NCBI RefSeq assembly: GCF_020524045.1
Contig: NZ_JAIVKL010000001.1
Coordinates: 434,001-498,000 of the forward strand
DNA from: Metabacillus litoralis
GTDB taxonomy: Bacteria > Bacillota > Bacilli > Bacillales > Bacillaceae
DNA length: 64,000 bases
Direction of reading: 5' to 3'
Within the stretch, counting starts at the first letter, position 1; the number at the start of each line of letters is the position of its first letter. Position numbers and translations under genes: made by a program. The notes beneath the pieces are model-generated. The model saw only the letters and a program-made list of their open reading frames with translations, did no database searches and had not been told where the DNA came from. This document shows, in pieces, positions 62,294-64,000 of this stretch.

Positions 62294-62449
62294 AACAACA
62301 TCGATTCGTTGATGTTGTTGCCAACCGCGGAGAAGACTTACGTTTCCCCATAAGTTCTTCCTCCGGTTTCTCCTCTCCCTTTGCCTTCAGCCTTTTAGTT
62401 GATAAAAGGTTTTGAAGGACCCTACAGGTTTTACTGTAGGGTTTTTTTT
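62294..62449 (+). ncRNA. structured RNA with four hairpins ending in a terminator
   Basis: Four stems stand in series on the plus strand: AACAACATC/GATGTTGTT (62294-62319), a long near-perfect stem (62323-62340 with 62351-62368), CCTTCA/TGAAGG enclosing CCTTTTA/TAAAAGG (62384-62418), and terminator ACCCTACAG/CTGTAGGGT plus T tract (62419-62449). A conserved RNA motif named for ylbH is known near this gene in bacilli (from memory). The T tract shows plus-strand polarity, away from rsmD. No protein frame has a ribosome site. Confidence 0.65.
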
Positions 62450-62604
62450 ATTAGTTTTATTTATCTTTTCTTTTGTTATTTGCTGAAAGATGTATATTCT
62501 ACAAGTAATATGCTTGGAATTAATTCCGGTAAAACTACCTAATCTTCAATCGTATACTTTAATTTTATTATACGGTTACAATCGATCAAACAAACTTTGT
62601 AATA

Positions 62605-62690
62605 ACATTTTTCGTAAACATTGTTGCTTGAACAACAATGTTTACAATGAATAATTAGGTCAATTAGCAACAATCTTTCAGAAAAGAGCC
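62605..62690 (-). repeat. internally deleted MITE-A copy (86 bp)
   Basis: Only the two terminal regions remain: CGTAAACATTGTTGCTTG on the left and AGCAACAATCTTTCAG with AAAAGAGCC on the right. The central GAAGAAAAGATG box is missing, leaving a nearly pure palindrome. A target duplication is not evident. Confidence 0.7.
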
Positions 62691-62800
62691 TTAGATAAAG
62701 ACGATAAAAATTCTATTTTCTAAGATAAAACAACATGATATATTAAAATTTGATTTAATTACTAACATTTTATTATTTTATGAACTCAGGGGGATACACG

Positions 62801-63190
62801 ATGATCCAAAGATTTATTGAATTAGGCGAGGGTTACTCAGATATTTATGAATTACTTGAAACAGCAAAAGCAAATAAACATAGAATATCAAAGTTAATTG
62901 CATTACATACAAAAATAAATAACAATGATATCACATCAATTGTTGTTGTGATGCAACCAACGACGATAGGGGATTTCCAAGCTCTTTATATGTGTAGAGA
63001 AGGCTTACCAAACCCAACCCAAAAAGCAAATAAACGATATGATTTATTCGAAGAATTAGCTACTTACTTACAGATGAATATCATTTCGCTTGATGTAAAA
63101 CCATCAACCATATTTAATGAAAAGGAATTATATCATCAATATTTAATTGGGATATTAAGGCTAAATCATATCATTCCACCTATGAGGTAA
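62801..63190 (+). CDS. DUF7147-like conserved hypothetical protein
   Basis: This 129-aa protein starts at ATG 62801 (MIQRFIELGEGYSDIYELL) with AGGGGG nine bases upstream; seven more codons of the open frame are excluded. It is an alpha/beta protein with no membrane segments. I recognise it as the small conserved Bacillaceae protein next to ylbG, now called DUF7147 and sometimes mislabelled methylthioribose kinase. Function unknown. It converges on ylbG over a shared terminator and is bordered by two MITE-A copies. Confidence 0.8.
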   Translation: MIQRFIELGEGYSDIYELLETAKANKHRISKLIALHTKINNNDITSIVVVMQPTTIGDFQALYMCREGLPNPTQKANKRYDLFEELATYLQMNIISLDVKPSTIFNEKELYHQYLIGILRLNHIIPPMR

Positions 63191-63202
63191 GGGATTACTA
63201 AA

Positions 63203-63363
63203 GGCTCTTTTCTGAACGATTTTTTCTATGTAACCAAGATTTGGAGTGAAAACAGTGTTTTTTTACTATAGGAATACTATTTATGAAGAAAAGATGCCAC
63301 TAGATTTAATACAGTGCTGATTGCTTCGGGTATTTAAGAGCAACAAAGTATGCGAAAACAGCC
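63203..63363 (+). repeat. MITE-A copy 10
   Basis: The element runs from GGCTCTTTTCTGAACG to TGCGAAAACAGCC. Flanks TTACTAAA (63195-63202) and CTACTAAA (63364-63371) match at 7 of 8 positions. It begins 12 bases after the preceding gene's stop. Confidence 0.87.
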
Positions 63364-63370
63364 CTACTAA

Positions 63371-63430
63371 AAAAAGGCAAATCATTAGCAAACAAACAGT
63401 AAATGTTAGTAGCTAATGATCTGCCTTTTT
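63371..63430. terminator. bidirectional terminator of ylbG and the DUF7147-like gene
   Basis: AAAAAGGCAAATCATTAGC (63371-63389) pairs with GCTAATGATCTGCCTTTTT (63412-63430) with one mismatch; Ts follow on both strands. A MITE-A copy is inserted between it and the plus-strand gene. Confidence 0.8.
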
Positions 63431-63433
63431 TCT

Positions 63434-63706
63434 TTATAACCCTAGTTTATAATCGTACTCTTTCGCCTTGTCTATTTTTGATTCATATTCCAATTTTAAA
63501 TAAGGCTTATATGATGGTTCAGCATGTTTAACAAATGAATATGTACAAAGCTTCTGTACGGTTTGATCAACAGCGTCCATATCACAATAAAGAACAACAT
63601 ATTTTAAACGCTTCGAAACATAATGAACATTCCCAAATTTTCTAAGCATTTTTAACTGTTTTAATGAATGTACCCAAACAACAATTCCCTGCCGTTTTTC
63701 AAACAT
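63434..63706 (-). CDS. ylbG: UPF0298/DUF2129 family protein YlbG
   Basis: YlbG (90 aa) belongs to the DUF2129/UPF0298 family: [29 protein letters not shown]-type start and a short charged C-terminus, matching the B. subtilis protein. AAGGAG precedes the ATG. It lies between ylbF and rsmD, in the standard order. The fold is a small ferredoxin-like domain by family; the function is unknown. Confidence 0.9.
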   Translation of the reverse strand: MFEKRQGIVVWVHSLKQLKMLRKFGNVHYVSKRLKYVVLYCDMDAVDQTVQKLCTYSFVKHAEPSYKPYLKLEYESKIDKAKEYDYKLGL

Positions 63707-63838
63707 AATAATTCTCCTTATATAGGGTGAAGATTTTCCTCACCATAATATCCTATTCAATCCATTATCTATAATAGCATCATGAATCAATATTTAACAA
63801 AAGTCTATAGTAATTTTCTTATTTCTCTCTTAAATATT

Positions 63839-63889
63839 AACAAAACCACAAATGAAGGAAGAAATTCCCCCTACATTTGTGGTTTTGTT
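63839..63889 (-). terminator. hairpin terminator downstream of ylbF
   Basis: AACAAAACCACAAATG (63839-63854) pairs exactly with CATTTGTGGTTTTGTT (63874-63889), about 40 bases past the ylbF stop on the minus strand. Confidence 0.8.
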
Positions 63890-63928
63890 TGTTAAACTCT
63901 AGAATGAATCATAAGAGATATATAGACT

Positions 63929-64000
63929 TTATGATACCTTACAGCCACAACCTCCACCAGTACCACAGCCTCCACCACAGCTTGATTCAAAGAAAGGGTT
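63929..64000 (-). CDS. ricF: RicF/YlbF, C-terminal end (partial)
   Basis: Only the last 23 codons are in the window. They read NPFFESSCGGGCGTGGG then CGCKVS, matching the cysteine- and glycine-rich tail of B. subtilis YlbF (NPYFDGLSSCGGGCG...CGCKVS). RicF forms the Ric (RicA-RicF-RicT) complex, whose cysteines hold [4Fe-4S] clusters and which assists mRNA maturation, sporulation and competence. The rest of the gene lies beyond position 64000. Confidence 0.88.
   Translation of the reverse strand, partial: NPFFESSCGGGCGTGGGCGCKVS

Noticed and set aside
62144-62353. 69-aa plus-strand frame over the structured RNA
   Set aside because: There is no Shine-Dalgarno sequence, the composition is unusual, and its end runs through two RNA stems.

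Overview
The window is a stretch of AT-rich Bacillaceae chromosome (Bacillus sensu lato, endospore-forming). The gene order matches the pyr / ylm / spoIIG / dcw / ylb block of Bacillus subtilis almost gene for gene. SigE, SigG, SpoIIGA, SpoVE, FtsZ and DivIVA are recognisable at near-identity over long stretches. Nearly all genes lie on the minus strand, so transcription mostly runs from high to low coordinates.

Layout from low to high coordinates. 1-900: a small membrane ORF, a terminator and repeats. 884-12765: the complete pyrimidine operon pyrR-P-B-C-AA-AB-K-D-F-E with its promoter and three PyrR-responsive attenuators. 12762-18295: rluD, lspA, ylyA and ileS, the last behind an isoleucine T-box. 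18298-22685: divIVA and the ylmHG-sepF-ylmEDC division-associated genes. 23459-26421: sigG, sigE and spoIIGA, with a probable Spo0A-controlled spoIIG promoter. 27307-48032: the dcw (division and cell wall) cluster ftsZ-ftsA-sbp-ylxX-ylxW-divIB-murB-murG-spoVE-murD-mraY-murE-spoVD-pbpB-ftsL-rsmH-mraZ. 48157-64000: bshC and the ylb region (DUF3397, panE-like, GNAT, RsfA-like, crotonase, rpmF, ylbN, tmcAL, ylbL, ylbK, ylbJ, coaD, rsmD, a DUF7147-like gene, ylbG, and the end of ylbF/ricF).

The genes form coherent programmes. PyrR senses UMP/UTP and sets pyr transcription. The dcw cluster makes lipid II (MurE, MraY, MurD, MurG, MurB), builds the divisome (FtsZ, FtsA, SepF, DivIB, FtsL, PBP2B) and carries the spore paralogues SpoVD and SpoVE. 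SpoIIGA, SigE and SigG supply compartment-specific sporulation transcription, and RicF (YlbF) belongs to the Ric complex that supports sporulation and competence. No phage, IS transposase, CRISPR, defence or toxin system is present.

The least expected content lies between the genes. A family of about 160-bp elements (called MITE-A here) occurs about a dozen times in 64 kb in both orientations. Its imperfect terminal inverted repeats begin GGCTCTTTTC or GGCTGTTTTC, and several copies have perfect 8-bp AT-rich target-site duplications. A second family (MITE-B, about 180-210 bp) has related ends and also an 8-bp duplication. Two MITE-A insertions hit the stop codons of pyrE and ylbJ, so the duplicated target contains the stop codon. 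Other non-coding signals are a four-hairpin structured RNA at 62294-62449, decamer direct repeats in front of mraZ that look like an MraZ operator, and an inverted repeat over the putative ylbM promoter. Translation starts were revised in many genes from Shine-Dalgarno spacing and remembered B. subtilis proteins.
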